From NCBI RefSeq assembly GCF_007858435.1, contig NZ_VIGW01000006.1, positions 185,643 to 249,642 on the forward strand: a stretch of DNA of 64,000 nt, read 5' to 3'. Both the position numbers and the translations under genes were made by a program. Positions within the stretch are counted from its first letter, which is position 1. The number at the start of each line of letters is the position of its first letter. A model generated the notes under the pieces. That model was given only the letters and a program-made list of their open reading frames with translations. It ran no database searches and had not been told where the DNA came from. This DNA comes from Tsukamurella asaccharolytica (GTDB lineage Bacteria; Actinomycetota; Actinomycetes; Mycobacteriales; Mycobacteriaceae). Shown here piece by piece: positions 1 through 10,917 of the stretch.

Positions 1-585
1 GGGGTTGGGCAGCGGAGTGGCGCGGCGGCCCTCGCGGAACCGACGGATCGACTGCTCGCGCTGGCTGAGCGCGGTGGCGAGGTTCTCCCGGTGCGCGAGG
101 ATCATCGCGCCCAGCGTGGCGGTGATGAGCAGCGCGGCGGTCAGCTCGAAGGCCCACAGGTAGCGCACGAAGACGGTGTCCGCCAGGGCCTCCACCGAGT
201 TCGGCGGGTACTCGCCCGACGGTGCGCCGGGGCCCGGCAACGTGGCCCGGGCCACGAGGCCGATGAGGAGTATCCCGAACGCGAGACCAGCCGCGGCGGC
301 GGCGATCCGGTGCCCGCGCAGGGTCTCGACCAGGGAGTCGGAGGAGTCGACGCCCACGAGCATGACGACGAACAGGAACAGCATCATCACCGCGCCGGTG
401 TAGACCACGATCTGCACCACCCCGAGGAAGGTCGCGTCCTGGGCGATGTAGAGGATCGCGAGCAGGATCATGGTGGCGGCCAGGCACAGCGCCGAGTACA
501 CGGCCTTGGAGGCGAGTACGACGCCGAGGGCGAAGGCGACCGCGGGTACGGCGACGATCCAGAACGTCCACAGCTCGCCCGTCAC
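1..585 (-). CDS. nuoJ: NADH-quinone oxidoreductase subunit J (partial)
   Basis: Membrane subunit of respiratory complex I, part of the proton-pumping arm. The visible 195 codons start at a GTG (585) that overlaps the nuoI stop in a GTGA tetranucleotide; the 3' end lies outside the window. Translation begins [19 protein letters not shown] and shows about five hydrophobic segments, including the stretch [21 protein letters not shown] typical of NuoJ transmembrane helix 3. It is the last gene seen of the nuo operon read leftward; nuoK-N would be expected beyond the edge. Family assignment rests on position and the conserved helix. Confidence 0.93.
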   Translation of the reverse strand, partial: MTGELWTFWIVAVPAVAFALGVVLASKAVYSALCLAATMILLAILYIAQDATFLGVVQIVVYTGAVMMLFLFVVMLVGVDSSDSLVETLRGHRIAAAAAGLAFGILLIGLVARATLPGPGAPSGEYPPNSVEALADTVFVRYLWAFELTAALLITATLGAMILAHRENLATALSQREQSIRRFREGRRATPLPNP

Positions 586-1085
586 GAATCCACCTCTCCC
601 CGGTAGTAGTCGGCGGCGGTGAGGCTCTCGCGCATCGCGTGCGGCGGTGGCGCCTCGCCCTCGTGCAGCGGCGCCAGCAGGTCGTCCTTGTCGTAGATCA
701 GCGCGGCGCGGTCGCGGTCGGCCATCTCGTAGTCGTTCGTCATCGTCAGCGCGCGCGTGGGGCACGCCTCGACGCAGAGGCCGCAGCCGATGCAGCGCAG
801 GTAATTGATCTGGTAGGTCCGGCCGTAGCGCTCGCCGGGGGAGTACCGCTCCTCGTCGGTGTTGTCGGCGCCCTCCACGTAGATCGCATCGGCCGGGCAG
901 CTCCACGCGCACAGCTCGCAGCCGATGCACTTCTCCAGCCCGTCGGCGTACCGGTTGAGCTGGTGCCGCCCGTGATAGCGGCCGGCGGTGGGCGCCTTCT
1001 CCTCCGGGTAGTTCTCGGTCACCGGTCTGGTGAACATGGTCCGCAGGGTCACGCCGAATCCGGCGAGTCCTAGGGGGTCAGCCAT
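582..1085 (-). CDS. nuoI: NADH-quinone oxidoreductase subunit I
   Basis: Peripheral-arm ferredoxin-like subunit (167 aa) carrying the two [4Fe-4S] clusters (N6a/N6b) that pass electrons toward NuoB. Two CxxCxxCxxxCP motifs are visible: Cys53/56/59/63 and Cys98/101/104/108. The ATG at 1085 gives [14 protein letters not shown]; a longer frame reading runs into nuoH and is an overlap artefact. The start overlaps the nuoH stop by 8 bp, consistent with translational coupling inside the operon. Confidence 0.96.
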   Translation of the reverse strand: MADPLGLAGFGVTLRTMFTRPVTENYPEEKAPTAGRYHGRHQLNRYADGLEKCIGCELCAWSCPADAIYVEGADNTDEERYSPGERYGRTYQINYLRCIGCGLCVEACPTRALTMTNDYEMADRDRAALIYDKDDLLAPLHEGEAPPPHAMRESLTAADYYRGEVDS

Positions 1086-2400
1086 GGGACGCCTCCTTCG
1101 CGTCGGTCTCGTGCGGCAGAGCGCGCCGCGCGGGCTCGGACAGGTACTGGCCCGGCATGGGCGGCACCGGGAAGCCCCCGGCCAGGGGATCGAAGGGCAG
1201 CGAGAAGGTCTCCGGGTCGGGGCCCGGCTCGGGTGCCGTCTGTCGACGGTGCCGGGCCACCAGGACGGCGAGCACGGCGAGGGTGAAGAGCAACGAGACC
1301 GCGGGGGCCAGGACCGTCGTCGAGTGCCCGGCGAGGGCCCAGGCCTGCACCGCACCGGCGACCAGCACCCACGCCAGCGCGGTCGGGATCAGCAGTTGCC
1401 AGCCGAACCGCATGAACTGGTCGTACCGCAGCCGCGGCAGCGTGGTGCGCAGCCAGATGAAGGCGAACAGGAAGCACCACACCTTGCCCACGAACCAGAG
1501 CACCGGCCACCAGCCGGAATTCGCCCCGTCCCACAGGTTCAGCGGCCACGGCGCGTGCCAGCCGCCGAGGAACAGCGTGGTGGCCAGCGCCGAGACCGTG
1601 GTCATGTTCACGTACTCCGCGAGCATGAACATGGCGAACTTCAGCGAGCTGTACTCGGTGTGGAAGCCGCCCACCAGCTCGCCCTCGGCCTCCGGGAGGT
1701 CGAAGGGGGCGCGGTTGGTCTCGCCGACCATGGAGACCACGTAGACCACGAACGAGGGCAGCAGGAGGAAGACGTACCAGACACCTTCCTGCCGGGCCAC
1801 GATGCCCGACGTGGCCATGGTGCCGGCGTAGAGGAAGACGGCGGCGAAGGACAGGCCCATCGCGACCTCGTAGCTGATCACCTGGGCGGTGGACCGCAGG
1901 CCGCCGAGCAGCGGATACGTGGACCCGGACGACCAGCCCGCGAGCACGATGCCGTAGACGCCGATGCTGGTGATCGCGAGCACGTACAGCACCGCAACCG
2001 GAAGGTCGGTGAGCTGCAGCGGCGTCCACGTCCCGAAGACCGAGACCTGCGGGCCGAAGGGGATCACGGCGAAGGCCATGAAGGCGGGAATGGTGGCGAT
2101 GATGGGGGCGAGGAGGTAGACGGGCTTGTCGACGCCGGCCGGGGTGATGCCCTCCTTGAGCGCCAGCTTGATGCCGTCCGCGAGGGACTGCAGAATCCCG
2201 AAGGGCCCCAACCGGTTCGGGCCGTACCGGTGCTGCATTCGCGCCATCACCTTGCGCTCGATGAGGATCGCGGCGAGCACCGTCAGCACCAGGAAGCCGA
2301 AGACCGCGACGGCCTTGCCCAGGATCAGCCACCACGGGTCGCGGCCGAAGGCGGAGAGGTCGACGGGCCCGTGCGGCCCGAGCGCGAGTGTGCCGATCAT
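1078..2400 (-). CDS. nuoH: NADH-quinone oxidoreductase subunit H
   Basis: Membrane subunit (440 aa) at the interface of the peripheral and membrane arms; it forms much of the quinone chamber. Start ATG at 2400 shares ATGA with the nuoG stop. Conserved landmarks are [20 protein letters not shown] in the first cytoplasmic loop and [20 protein letters not shown] followed by [17 protein letters not shown]. About eight transmembrane segments. A hydrophilic tail of about 45 residues after the last helix ([15 protein letters not shown] onward) is typical of actinobacterial NuoH. Confidence 0.96.
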   Translation of the reverse strand: MIGTLALGPHGPVDLSAFGRDPWWLILGKAVAVFGFLVLTVLAAILIERKVMARMQHRYGPNRLGPFGILQSLADGIKLALKEGITPAGVDKPVYLLAPIIATIPAFMAFAVIPFGPQVSVFGTWTPLQLTDLPVAVLYVLAITSIGVYGIVLAGWSSGSTYPLLGGLRSTAQVISYEVAMGLSFAAVFLYAGTMATSGIVARQEGVWYVFLLLPSFVVYVVSMVGETNRAPFDLPEAEGELVGGFHTEYSSLKFAMFMLAEYVNMTTVSALATTLFLGGWHAPWPLNLWDGANSGWWPVLWFVGKVWCFLFAFIWLRTTLPRLRYDQFMRFGWQLLIPTALAWVLVAGAVQAWALAGHSTTVLAPAVSLLFTLAVLAVLVARHRRQTAPEPGPDPETFSLPFDPLAGGFPVPPMPGQYLSEPARRALPHETDAKEASHG

Positions 2401-4762
2401 CGCGGATACCCCCACTGACCGATCGACACGACCGCACCCGAGGTGACGCGCAGCGTCTCGAAGACGGTGCTGCCCGGCGAGTTCTGCGGCACCCACACCA
2501 CACGGTCAGGCATCTCGGTGATCGCCACCGGCAGTGTGATCGCACCGTGCCGAGTGGATACGACGACGAGAGAACCGTCGGCGACCTGGATTTCGCGGGC
2601 GGTCGCGGCGGACAGCCGCGCGACGGGGCGTCGCGCGGTGGCGGCGAGGTCCGGCGCGCCGTCCTGGCCGCGACCCAGGTCGAGGAGCTGCCGCCACGTC
2701 GCGAGCAGGGCCTCGCCGTCGCCGGGGACACCGGCGGCGCCGGGGACACCGGCGGCGCCGGGGCGAGCGGAGACGGGCCGGCGTGGCGGCCGCGCCGAGC
2801 CGAGCGTGCGGAGCGCGGCGGCGGCCCCGCCGGTGTCGGTGAAGCCGAGGTCGGCGCGCATGGCCTGCGCGAGGACCGCGAGTACCCGCGCGTCGGCGAG
2901 TGCGCCGGGCGACGGGAGCGCCGCGGCGAAAGACCGCATCCGGCCCTCCCAGTTGCGGAAGGTGCCCCCGCGCTGGGCCACGGTGGCGACGGGGAGCACC
3001 ACGTCGGCCCGGGCGGTGACCTCGGACTCCCGCTGCTCGAGGCTCACCACGAAGGCGGCGTCCAGCGCGCGGCGCGCGGCCCCGGGATCGGGCAGGTCGC
3101 CGACGTCGACCGCGCCGCACACCAGGGCGGACAGGTCGCCGGCTGCGGCGGCGGCGAGGATGCCGGCGGTATCGCGGCCGGGGCCGTCGGGCGGGGTGAC
3201 GCCCCACAGAGCTTCGAGCTCCCTGCGGTGCGCCTGGTCGGTGGTGAGGCGGCCGCCGGGCAACATCCCGGCCAGCGCCCCCGCGGCGACCGCGCCGGGC
3301 TCGCCCGCGCGGCGCGGGATCCAGGCGAGACGCGCGCCCGTGGTGCCCGCGAGCGCGGACGCGGCGGCGAGGGCCCCCGGTGCCTCGGCGAGTCGCTCCC
3401 CGACGAGGATCACCGCGCCGGGGGCCGACAGCTGCTGCGCCAGCGCGGAGTCGGCGAGGGCGGCGGCCTCGCCGCCGGGAACGCAGTGGAGCAGGGTGCC
3501 GTCGAGGCGGCCCAGCCCGCGGGAGGCGAACGGGGCGATCGAGAGCACCCGGGTGCCGCCCGCCCGCACCGATTTACGTAGCCGCAGGTGCACGATGGGC
3601 GACTCCTCCTCGGGCTCGAAGCCCGCGAGCAGCACGACCGACGCCGTCTCCAGGTCTGCGTAGGTCACTTCATCCACCGCGCCGGAGGCCAGGAACGAGG
3701 CCTCCTCTGCGCTGTGCGGCCGGATACGGAAGTCGATATCGTTGGTGCGCAGCGCGATGCGGGCGAAGGCGGAGTACGCGTAGAGATCCTCGACGGTGCC
3801 GCGCCCGCCGGCGAGCACCGCTGCCGCGCGCCCCGTGAGCCCCTTCGCGGCGGCCGCGATCGCCTCGGGCCACGAGGCGGGGGCGAGCGCGCCGTCGGCG
3901 CCGCGGACCAGCGGAGTGGTGAGCCGGTCCGGCCCGGAGGCGTAGGTGAACGCCCACCGTCCCTTGTCGCAGTTCCATTCCTCGTTGACCTCGGCGTCGT
4001 CGCCGGCGAGGCGGCGCAGGACCTCACCGCGCCGGTGATCCACGCGCAGCCCGCAGCCGCTGGCGCAGTGCTCGCACGCCGACGGGGTGGACGTCAGGTC
4101 GAAGGGGCGCGCGCGGAACCGGTACGAGGTGCTGGTGAGCGCGCCGACGGGACAGATCTGCACGGTGTTGCCGGAGAAGTACGAGTCCAGCGGTTGATCG
4201 CCTGCGACGCCGACCTGTTGCAGCGCACCGCGGTCCATGAGCTCGATGAAATCGTCGCCCGCGATCTCGTCGGAGAACCGGGTGCACCGGGCGCACAGGA
4301 CGCAACGCTCGCGGTCGAGCACGATCTCCGCCGAGAGCGGGATCGGCTTGGGGTAGGTGCGCTTGTCGGCGGACGGGAAACGCGACGTGGCGCGGCCGGC
4401 GGACATGGCCTGGTTCTGCAGCGGGCACTCGCCGCCCTTGTCGCACACCGGGCAGTCCAGCGGGTGGTTGACCAGCAGCAGCTCCATCACGCTGCGCTGG
4501 GCGCCCGCCGCGGCGGCGGAGGTGGCCTGTGTGCGTACCACCATGCCCTCGGTCACCGTCGTTGTGCAGGAGGCGAGTGGCTTGCGCTGGCCCTCCACGT
4601 CCACCAGGCACTGCCGGCACGCGCCCGCAGGGGCGAGCAGCGGGTGATCGCAGAAGCGGGGGATCGCGATGCCCAACGCCTCGGCGGCGCGGATCACGAG
4701 GGTGCCCGGCGGGACCTCGATCTCGATGCCGTCGATGGTGGCCTTCACGGGCTCGGGTGCGG

Positions 4763-4766
<4 letters not shown>
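2397..4766 (-). CDS. nuoG: NADH-quinone oxidoreductase subunit G
   Basis: Largest peripheral-arm subunit (789 aa). The N-terminus is a 2Fe-2S ferredoxin domain with Cys39, Cys50, Cys53 and Cys67, then a His/Cys-rich segment ([16 protein letters not shown]) and a 4Fe-4S segment ([10 protein letters not shown]), then [12 protein letters not shown] at the start of the molybdopterin-oxidoreductase-like domain (about residues 220-789). That domain is catalytically silent in complex I. A short proline/alanine/glycine repeat ([13 protein letters not shown], plus-strand positions near 2720-2760) sits in the C-terminal third. Start ATG 4766 overlaps the nuoF stop by ATGA. Confidence 0.96.
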
Positions 4767-6099
<1,333 letters not shown>

Positions 6100-6103
<4 letters not shown>

Positions 6104-6822
6104 GACTCCGCCTCCCGGACCGCCAGCAGGCCGGCCACCGTGGGGGCGCCGCCCACGCCCGACGCGGAGACGGCGCCGGGCCGGATGTCGTCGAAACCGG
6201 CGAGCAGCCGGGCGGTTTCGCGGAAAGTGCCCAGCGGAGCGCCGCGCGTCGGCGACGGTGGCCGGCCGGACCGCAGCGCGTCGACCAGGTCGCGGGCGCT
6301 CGCTACCGTCTGGTCGTCGAAGAACTCCCAGTTGACCATCACGACGGGGGCGTAGTCGCAGGCCGCGTTGCACTCGATCCGCTCGACGGTGACCTTCCCG
6401 TCGGCGGTGGTGCCGCCCGGGTCGATCCCGAGGTGCTCGCACAGGGAGGCGAGGATCGCGTCGCCGCCGAGCACGGCGCACAGCGTGGTGGTGCAGACGC
6501 CGACGAGGTACTCGCCGGTGGGGCCGCGCCGGTACATCGAGTAGAACGTGGCGACGGAGACCACTTCGGCGGCGGTGAGGTCCAGTGCGGTGGCGCAGAA
6601 CTCGACGCCGGCCGGGGTGATGTAGCCGTCCTCGGACTGCACCAGGTGCAGCAGCGGCAGCAGTGCGGACCGCTTCTCGGGGTACCGGGCGACGAGCTGT
6701 TCGGCGTCGGCCGCGAGCCGCTCGGTCACCTCCGCGGGGTACTCGGTGGGTGCTCCGGGCCGGTACAGCTGCACGGCCTCCTGCGGTCGCGCGCCGAATT
6801 CCAGGAAGACGGGTTCGCTCAT
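6100..6822 (-). CDS. nuoE: NADH-quinone oxidoreductase subunit E
   Basis: Thioredoxin-like [2Fe-2S] subunit (240 aa) that docks on NuoF and carries cluster N1a. The four ligands are Cys110, Cys115, Cys151 and Cys155 (GVCTTTLC and [10 protein letters not shown]). After about residue 180 there is an 60-residue alanine/glycine/proline-rich extension with no obvious domain, also seen in mycobacterial homologues. Start ATG 6822 overlaps the nuoD stop. Confidence 0.95.
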
Positions 6823-8108
6823 CGGTCCACCCCTCCCATCACGGGGTCGATACTGGCGACGGCCGCGATCACGTCGGAGACCATGCCGCCCTCGCACATC
6901 GCCGCCACCGCCTGCAGATTCGTGAACGACGGATCGCGGAAGTGCACGCGGTAGGGACGAGTGCCGCCGTCGCTGACGGCGTGCACCAGCAGCTCGCCGC
7001 GGGGCGCCTCGACCGAGGCGGCCACCTGCCCGGCCGGAACCGCGAAGCCCTCGGTGACCAGCTTGAAGTGGTGGATCAGCGACTCCATCGACTCGCCCAT
7101 GATCTCGGCGATGTGCTTGCGCGAGTTGCCGAGCCCGTCGGGACCGACCGCGAGATCGGCGGGCCAGCCGAGGCGGGCGTCGTCGACCATGACGGGACCG
7201 GGAGTGAGCTTGTCGAGGCACTGCTCGACGATCCGCAGCGACTGCGTCATCTCCAGCACCCGGATCAGGTAGCGGCCGTAGCAGTCGCACCCGCTGTCGG
7301 TGATCACATCGAAGTCGTAGTCCTCGTAGCCGCAGTAGGGTTCACTGCGGCGCAGGTCGTGCGGGAGGCCCGTCGCCCGCAGGACGGGGCCGGTGATCCC
7401 GAGCGCCATGCAGCCCGTGAGGTCGAGGTAGCCGATGTTCTTGGTCCGCGCGATCCAGATCGGGTTCTCGGTGAGCATCGACGACATGGACGCCAGCTGC
7501 GGAGGCAGCGTTCTGAGCAACTCGCGGATCTGCGGGATCGCCTCGTCGGGCAGGTCGGCCGCGACGCCACCCGGGCGGATGTAGGCGTGGTTCATGCGCA
7601 GTCCGGTGATGGTCTCGAAGACGTCGAGGATCTGTTCCCGGATCTCGAAGCCCCGCAGCATGGGGGAGACCGCACCCAGTTCCATGCCCCCCGTGGCCAG
7701 CGCGACGAGGTGGCTGGTGATCCGGTTGAGCTCCATCAGCAGGACGCGGATCACGGTCGCGCGTGCGGGGATCTCCTCGGTGATGCCGAGCAGCTTCTCC
7801 ACGGCGAGGCAGTACGCGGCCTCGTTGAACAGCGGGGCGAGGTAATCCATGCGGGTGACGAACGTGGTGCCCTGCGTCCAGGTGCGGAACTCGAGGTTCT
7901 TCTCGATGCCGGTGTGCAGGAAGCCGATCCCGCACCGCGCCTCGGTCACCGTCTCGCCGTCGAGCTCGAGGATGAGGCGCAGGACGCCGTGCGTGGACGG
8001 GTGCTGGGGACCCATGTTCACCACGATCCGCTCCCGGCCGAGCGCTTCGGCGCTGATGTCGTCCCAGTCGGAGCCCATCGCGGTGAACTCGCTGTAGCCG
8101 GTGGTCAC
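6819..8108 (-). CDS. nuoD: NADH-quinone oxidoreductase subunit D
   Basis: 49-kDa-type subunit (429 aa), evolutionarily related to NiFe hydrogenase large subunits; with NuoB it forms the quinone-reduction site. The [14 protein letters not shown] motif, containing the quinone-loop histidine, lies near residue 32. GTG at 8108 was chosen: it forms GTGA with the nuoC stop and leaves a 31-residue lead-in before the motif. No anomalies were seen. Confidence 0.96.
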   Translation of the reverse strand: MTTGYSEFTAMGSDWDDISAEALGRERIVVNMGPQHPSTHGVLRLILELDGETVTEARCGIGFLHTGIEKNLEFRTWTQGTTFVTRMDYLAPLFNEAAYCLAVEKLLGITEEIPARATVIRVLLMELNRITSHLVALATGGMELGAVSPMLRGFEIREQILDVFETITGLRMNHAYIRPGGVAADLPDEAIPQIRELLRTLPPQLASMSSMLTENPIWIARTKNIGYLDLTGCMALGITGPVLRATGLPHDLRRSEPYCGYEDYDFDVITDSGCDCYGRYLIRVLEMTQSLRIVEQCLDKLTPGPVMVDDARLGWPADLAVGPDGLGNSRKHIAEIMGESMESLIHHFKLVTEGFAVPAGQVAASVEAPRGELLVHAVSDGGTRPYRVHFRDPSFTNLQAVAAMCEGGMVSDVIAAVASIDPVMGGVDR

Positions 8109-8824
8109 GAGTACGACCTCCGGGTATCCGGTGCGGAGACCGCGGCGCCGTGGAATTCGACGCCGATGCCGCCGAGCGGGTAGTCCTTGCGCTGCGGGTG
8201 GCCCTCCCAGTCGTCCGGCATCTCGATCCGGGTGAGAGAGGGATGCCCGTCGAAGACGATGCCGAAGAAGTCGTAGGTCTCCCGCTCGTGCCAATCCGTC
8301 GTCGGGTACACGCCGAAGAGCGAGGGGAGGTGCGGATCAGCTTCGGGACAGGAGGTTTCGAGGCGTAGGCGGCGGCCGTGCGTGATCGACCGCAGGTGCG
8401 TGACCGCCCGCAGCTCCGCCCCGGCGTTCTCCGGGAAGTGCACGCCGGAGGTGCCCAAACACATCTCGAACCGCAGCGCCGGCTCGTCGCGCAGCAGCCG
8501 CGCCACCGCCACCACGTGCTCGCGCGGCACCCGCAGCGTGACCTCGCCGCGGTACACGAGAACCGCGCGCACGGCGTCGGTGAAGGGCGCACCGTCGGAC
8601 CGGTCCAGGGCCTCCCTCAGCACCGCGACGACCCGGTCGTACCCCGCCGGCAGCGGCTCCTCGCCCGGCCCGGGCATGGCGACGGGGCGCCTGATCCGCC
8701 CGTAACCGGAGGTGTCTCCCGTGCCGCCGCTGAACATGCCCGTCCGGGTGCGCACCACGTCCGGCGGTGGTGTGGCGGGTTCGACGGCGCCGCCGGGCTC
8801 GGGCGGCTCGGGGGTGCCGGTCAT
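8105..8824 (-). CDS. nuoC: NADH-quinone oxidoreductase subunit C
   Basis: 30-kDa-type subunit (239 aa) of the hydrophilic arm. The C-terminal signature is [19 protein letters not shown] followed by [15 protein letters not shown]. The first 50 residues are proline/glycine-rich and poorly conserved. NuoC and NuoD are separate genes here, not fused as in E. coli. Start ATG 8824 overlaps the nuoB stop by ATGA. Confidence 0.95.
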   Translation of the reverse strand: MTGTPEPPEPGGAVEPATPPPDVVRTRTGMFSGGTGDTSGYGRIRRPVAMPGPGEEPLPAGYDRVVAVLREALDRSDGAPFTDAVRAVLVYRGEVTLRVPREHVVAVARLLRDEPALRFEMCLGTSGVHFPENAGAELRAVTHLRSITHGRRLRLETSCPEADPHLPSLFGVYPTTDWHERETYDFFGIVFDGHPSLTRIEMPDDWEGHPQRKDYPLGGIGVEFHGAAVSAPDTRRSYS

Positions 8825-9375
8825 CGCAGCAGTCCTGTGAACTCGATGGTGGGCCGCGAGGCGAGAGCGGCCTCCTCCGCCGCGCGCCGCGCCGCCTCGC
8901 GGTGCACGCCCATCGGCGTCTCGGCGACCTTCTCGTGCAGGGCCAGCAGGGCGTTGAGCAGCATCTCCGGGCGGGGCGGACATCCGGGGAGGTAGATGTC
9001 CACGGGCACCACGTGGTCCACGCCCTGCACCACGGCGTAGTTGTTGAACATGCCGCCCGAGCTGGCGCAGACCCCCATGGCGAGGACCCATTTCGGCTCC
9101 GCCATCTGGTCGTACACCTGGCGCAGCACCGGTGCCATCTTCTGGCTGACCCGACCGGCGACGATCATCAGGTCCGCCTGCCGGGGCGAGGCACGGAAGG
9201 CCTCCATGCCGAATCGGGCGATGTCGAAGCGCGGCCCGGTGGTGGCCATCATCTCGATGGCGCAGCACGCCAGCCCGAAGGTGGCCGGCCACAGGGATCC
9301 CTTCCGCGCGTACCCCGCCACCACTTCGAGCGTCGACAGGAGGAAACCGCCCGGAACCTTGTCTTCTAGTCCCAC
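8821..9375 (-). CDS. nuoB: NADH-quinone oxidoreductase subunit B
   Basis: PSST-type subunit (184 aa) holding the N2 [4Fe-4S] cluster, the immediate electron donor to quinone. Ligands are the tandem pair Cys37-Cys38 (LACCAIE), Cys103 (GVCASSGG) and Cys132 (PGCPPRPE). The GTG at 9375 was taken as start because it gives [13 protein letters not shown] and a family-typical length; it overlaps the nuoA 3' end by 10 bp. Confidence 0.95.
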   Translation of the reverse strand: MGLEDKVPGGFLLSTLEVVAGYARKGSLWPATFGLACCAIEMMATTGPRFDIARFGMEAFRASPRQADLMIVAGRVSQKMAPVLRQVYDQMAEPKWVLAMGVCASSGGMFNNYAVVQGVDHVVPVDIYLPGCPPRPEMLLNALLALHEKVAETPMGVHREAARRAAEEAALASRPTIEFTGLLR

Positions 9376-9728
9376 TGAAGTCCCCCTCGCCGCCACTCGT
9401 AGACGTAGGCGACCGTCACGTTCACCAGGAACAGCGCCATCACGAGCAGGCCGTAGGTTCCCAGCACGTCGAAGTGCACCGCCCACGGGTAGAGGAAGAC
9501 GATCTCGATGTCGAAGATGATGAACAACATGGCCGTGAGGTAGAACTTCACCGGGAACCGTCCGCCGCCCGAGGCGGGCGTCGGCGACGGATCGATGCCG
9601 CACTCGTAGGCCTCGAGTTTCGCGCGGTTGATCCGCCGCGGCCCCACGAATCGGGCGACACCCACGGAGAACACTGCGAAGGCGGCCGCGATCGCCCCGA
9701 GTACCAGGATGGGCACGTACAGGTCCAC
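9366..9728 (-). CDS. nuoA: NADH-quinone oxidoreductase subunit A
   Basis: Small membrane subunit (120 aa, three transmembrane helices), first gene of the nuo operon. The loop between helices 1 and 2 carries [11 protein letters not shown], the conserved NuoA motif. The GTG at 9728 ([17 protein letters not shown]) is preceded on the minus strand by GGAAGGAG about 7 nt upstream, a strong ribosome binding site, so it is preferred over an upstream ATG at 9764 that lacks one. Confidence 0.93.
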   Translation of the reverse strand: MDLYVPILVLGAIAAAFAVFSVGVARFVGPRRINRAKLEAYECGIDPSPTPASGGGRFPVKFYLTAMLFIIFDIEIVFLYPWAVHFDVLGTYGLLVMALFLVNVTVAYVYEWRRGGLQWD

Positions 9729-9796
9729 GGCGACGCTCCTTCCGCGGTGTAGGCGAAATCCCATTCAGCAGAACCGGTTAGGTTCCCCTGAGTGAC

Positions 9797-9816
9797 GTTG
9801 TGAGCTACGTCACAAC
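9797..9816. promoter_or_regulatory. CRP-type operator upstream of nuoA
   Basis: A perfect 7-bp inverted repeat, GTTGTGA and TCACAAC, with a 6-bp spacer; its core is TGTGA-N6-TCACA, the textbook CRP/FNR-family half-site arrangement, which mycobacterial CRP also recognises. It lies 69-88 bp upstream of the nuoA start. On the minus strand TATAGT (9820-9815) abuts and partly overlaps it; if that is the nuo -10, the bound regulator would repress. The site also lies downstream of the neighbouring minus-strand receiver gene. Confidence 0.7.
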
Positions 9817-9869
9817 TATAGGTCGAACGCGAGACCGGGGTGGGCCTTTTCGGGCGAGCGTGTCGGATG

Positions 9870-10265
9870 TCAGAGAGTCGCGGTGGCCAGCAGGCGCCCC
9901 GCGGCGCCCGCCAGTTCGAACGGGTCGAGCGGGTGGCTCACCCAGGCGTCGGCCTGGGACCAGCGTGCCAACCAGCTGTCGGCGCTGCGGGCCGTGATGA
10001 CCAGGAGGGGCGGGCACGGTGCGATCTCGTCGCGCACCTGCCGGGCCAGCCCCAATCCGCCCGCGGGCGCGGCTTCACCGTCGAGCACGACGAGCGCGAC
10101 CCCGCCCTCGTCCAGGCGGGCGATCACGGCCGGCGCGGTCGCGGCTTCGAGGACGGCGATCGGGGGTCTGCCCGGCGCGGGGCGCGTGCCCAGGGCGGCG
10201 ATGATCTCCGCGCGGTGACGCGCGTTGGAGCTGTAGACGAGGACGAGCGGGGCTGCGCCGGTCAT
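9870..10265 (-). CDS. Atypical receiver-domain protein next to nuo operon
   Basis: Single-domain CheY-like protein (131 aa), located like the response-regulator gene that sits beside nuo in mycobacteria (Rv3143 position, from memory). Strand 1 reads LVLVYSSNA, where the Mg-binding acidic pair of a normal receiver is replaced by Ser-Ser; the strand 3 aspartate is kept (VVLDGEA) and Thr is kept (LLVITARS), but the usual Lys-Pro near the end is replaced by SHPLDP. Phosphorylation is therefore doubtful. TATCGT (10278-10273) lies 7 nt before the ATG, suggesting a leaderless transcript. Confidence 0.82.
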   Translation of the reverse strand: MTGAAPLVLVYSSNARHRAEIIAALGTRPAPGRPPIAVLEAATAPAVIARLDEGGVALVVLDGEAAPAGGLGLARQVRDEIAPCPPLLVITARSADSWLARWSQADAWVSHPLDPFELAGAAGRLLATATL

Positions 10266-10450
10266 GGTCCCCACGATAGGGACGCCGGTCGGGTTACGAA
10301 GCCGTTTGCGGGTGTTGTTCCGCCGAATATTCGAACGATCGGCTGCACCAATAGTGCGCTGATCGGCGCGAGATAGGGCCGGCGCACGGCCTGACGGTGG
10401 TCTGATCGCGCAGAACGATCGAAATCGGAAACCATGGAGTGAACACCTGC

Positions 10451-10479
10451 TTGCGGCGTCCCGTGATCGGGCTTAAGGT
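10451..10479 (+). promoter_or_regulatory. Sigma-70-type promoter for the NTF2-like/NCS1 pair
   Basis: TTGCGG (10451-10456), a 17-bp spacer and TAAGGT (10474-10479) fit a housekeeping promoter. Predicted transcription starts near 10486, about 36 nt before the ATG at 10522, and the leader includes CAGGAG as ribosome binding site. The rest of the 256-bp gap 10266-10521 shows nothing else I can name. Confidence 0.5.
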
Positions 10480-10521
10480 GGGCCGACCCGGGAGCGGGAG
10501 AACCGCAGGTCAGGAGATGAA

Positions 10522-10917
10522 ATGCAGCGCACGATCCCCGAGGGCGAGGTGCTCGCGGCGGCCGATCGCATCATCGAGGCCTTCACCGCCACGGACACCG
10601 ACGGCTATTTCGCTGGCTTCGACCCGCGCGCGACCTTCGTCTTCCACACCGAACCGCGCACGTTGGCCGACCGTGCGGAGTACGAGCGCCTGTGGGCCGG
10701 TTGGATCGACTCCGGCTGGCGCGTGATCTCGTGCGAGAGCACCGCGCGGATCGTGACGGCCGTGGGCGGCACGGCGGTGTTCAGCCACGACGTGCACACC
10801 GTCACCCAGGTCCGCGACGGGTCCCGCACCGAGACGCGCGAGCGGGAGTCGATCGTCTTCGCCACCGCTCCCGACGGCACCCTTGTGGCCGTCCACGAAC
10901 ACCTCTCGGCCTCGTGA
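10522..10917 (+). CDS. NTF2-like (SnoaL/DUF4440-type) protein
   Basis: A 131-residue single-domain protein with the alpha+beta cone pattern of the NTF2-like superfamily: an N-terminal helix (EGEVLAAADRIIEAFTATD), a DPRATFVFHTEPRTL segment and alternating strands ending VAVHEHLSAS. Such proteins are small-molecule-binding or isomerase-like; no catalytic residues can be assigned. ATG 10522 follows CAGGAG. Its stop overlaps the next ORF (TGATG), so it is probably co-translated with the transporter and may act on the same compound. Confidence 0.75.
   Translation: MQRTIPEGEVLAAADRIIEAFTATDTDGYFAGFDPRATFVFHTEPRTLADRAEYERLWAGWIDSGWRVISCESTARIVTAVGGTAVFSHDVHTVTQVRDGSRTETRERESIVFATAPDGTLVAVHEHLSAS

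Noticed and set aside
9784-9790. Alternative nuo -10 downstream of the CRP-type site
   Set aside because: No TANNNT with a credible -35 was found there; the transcription start cannot be fixed from sequence.
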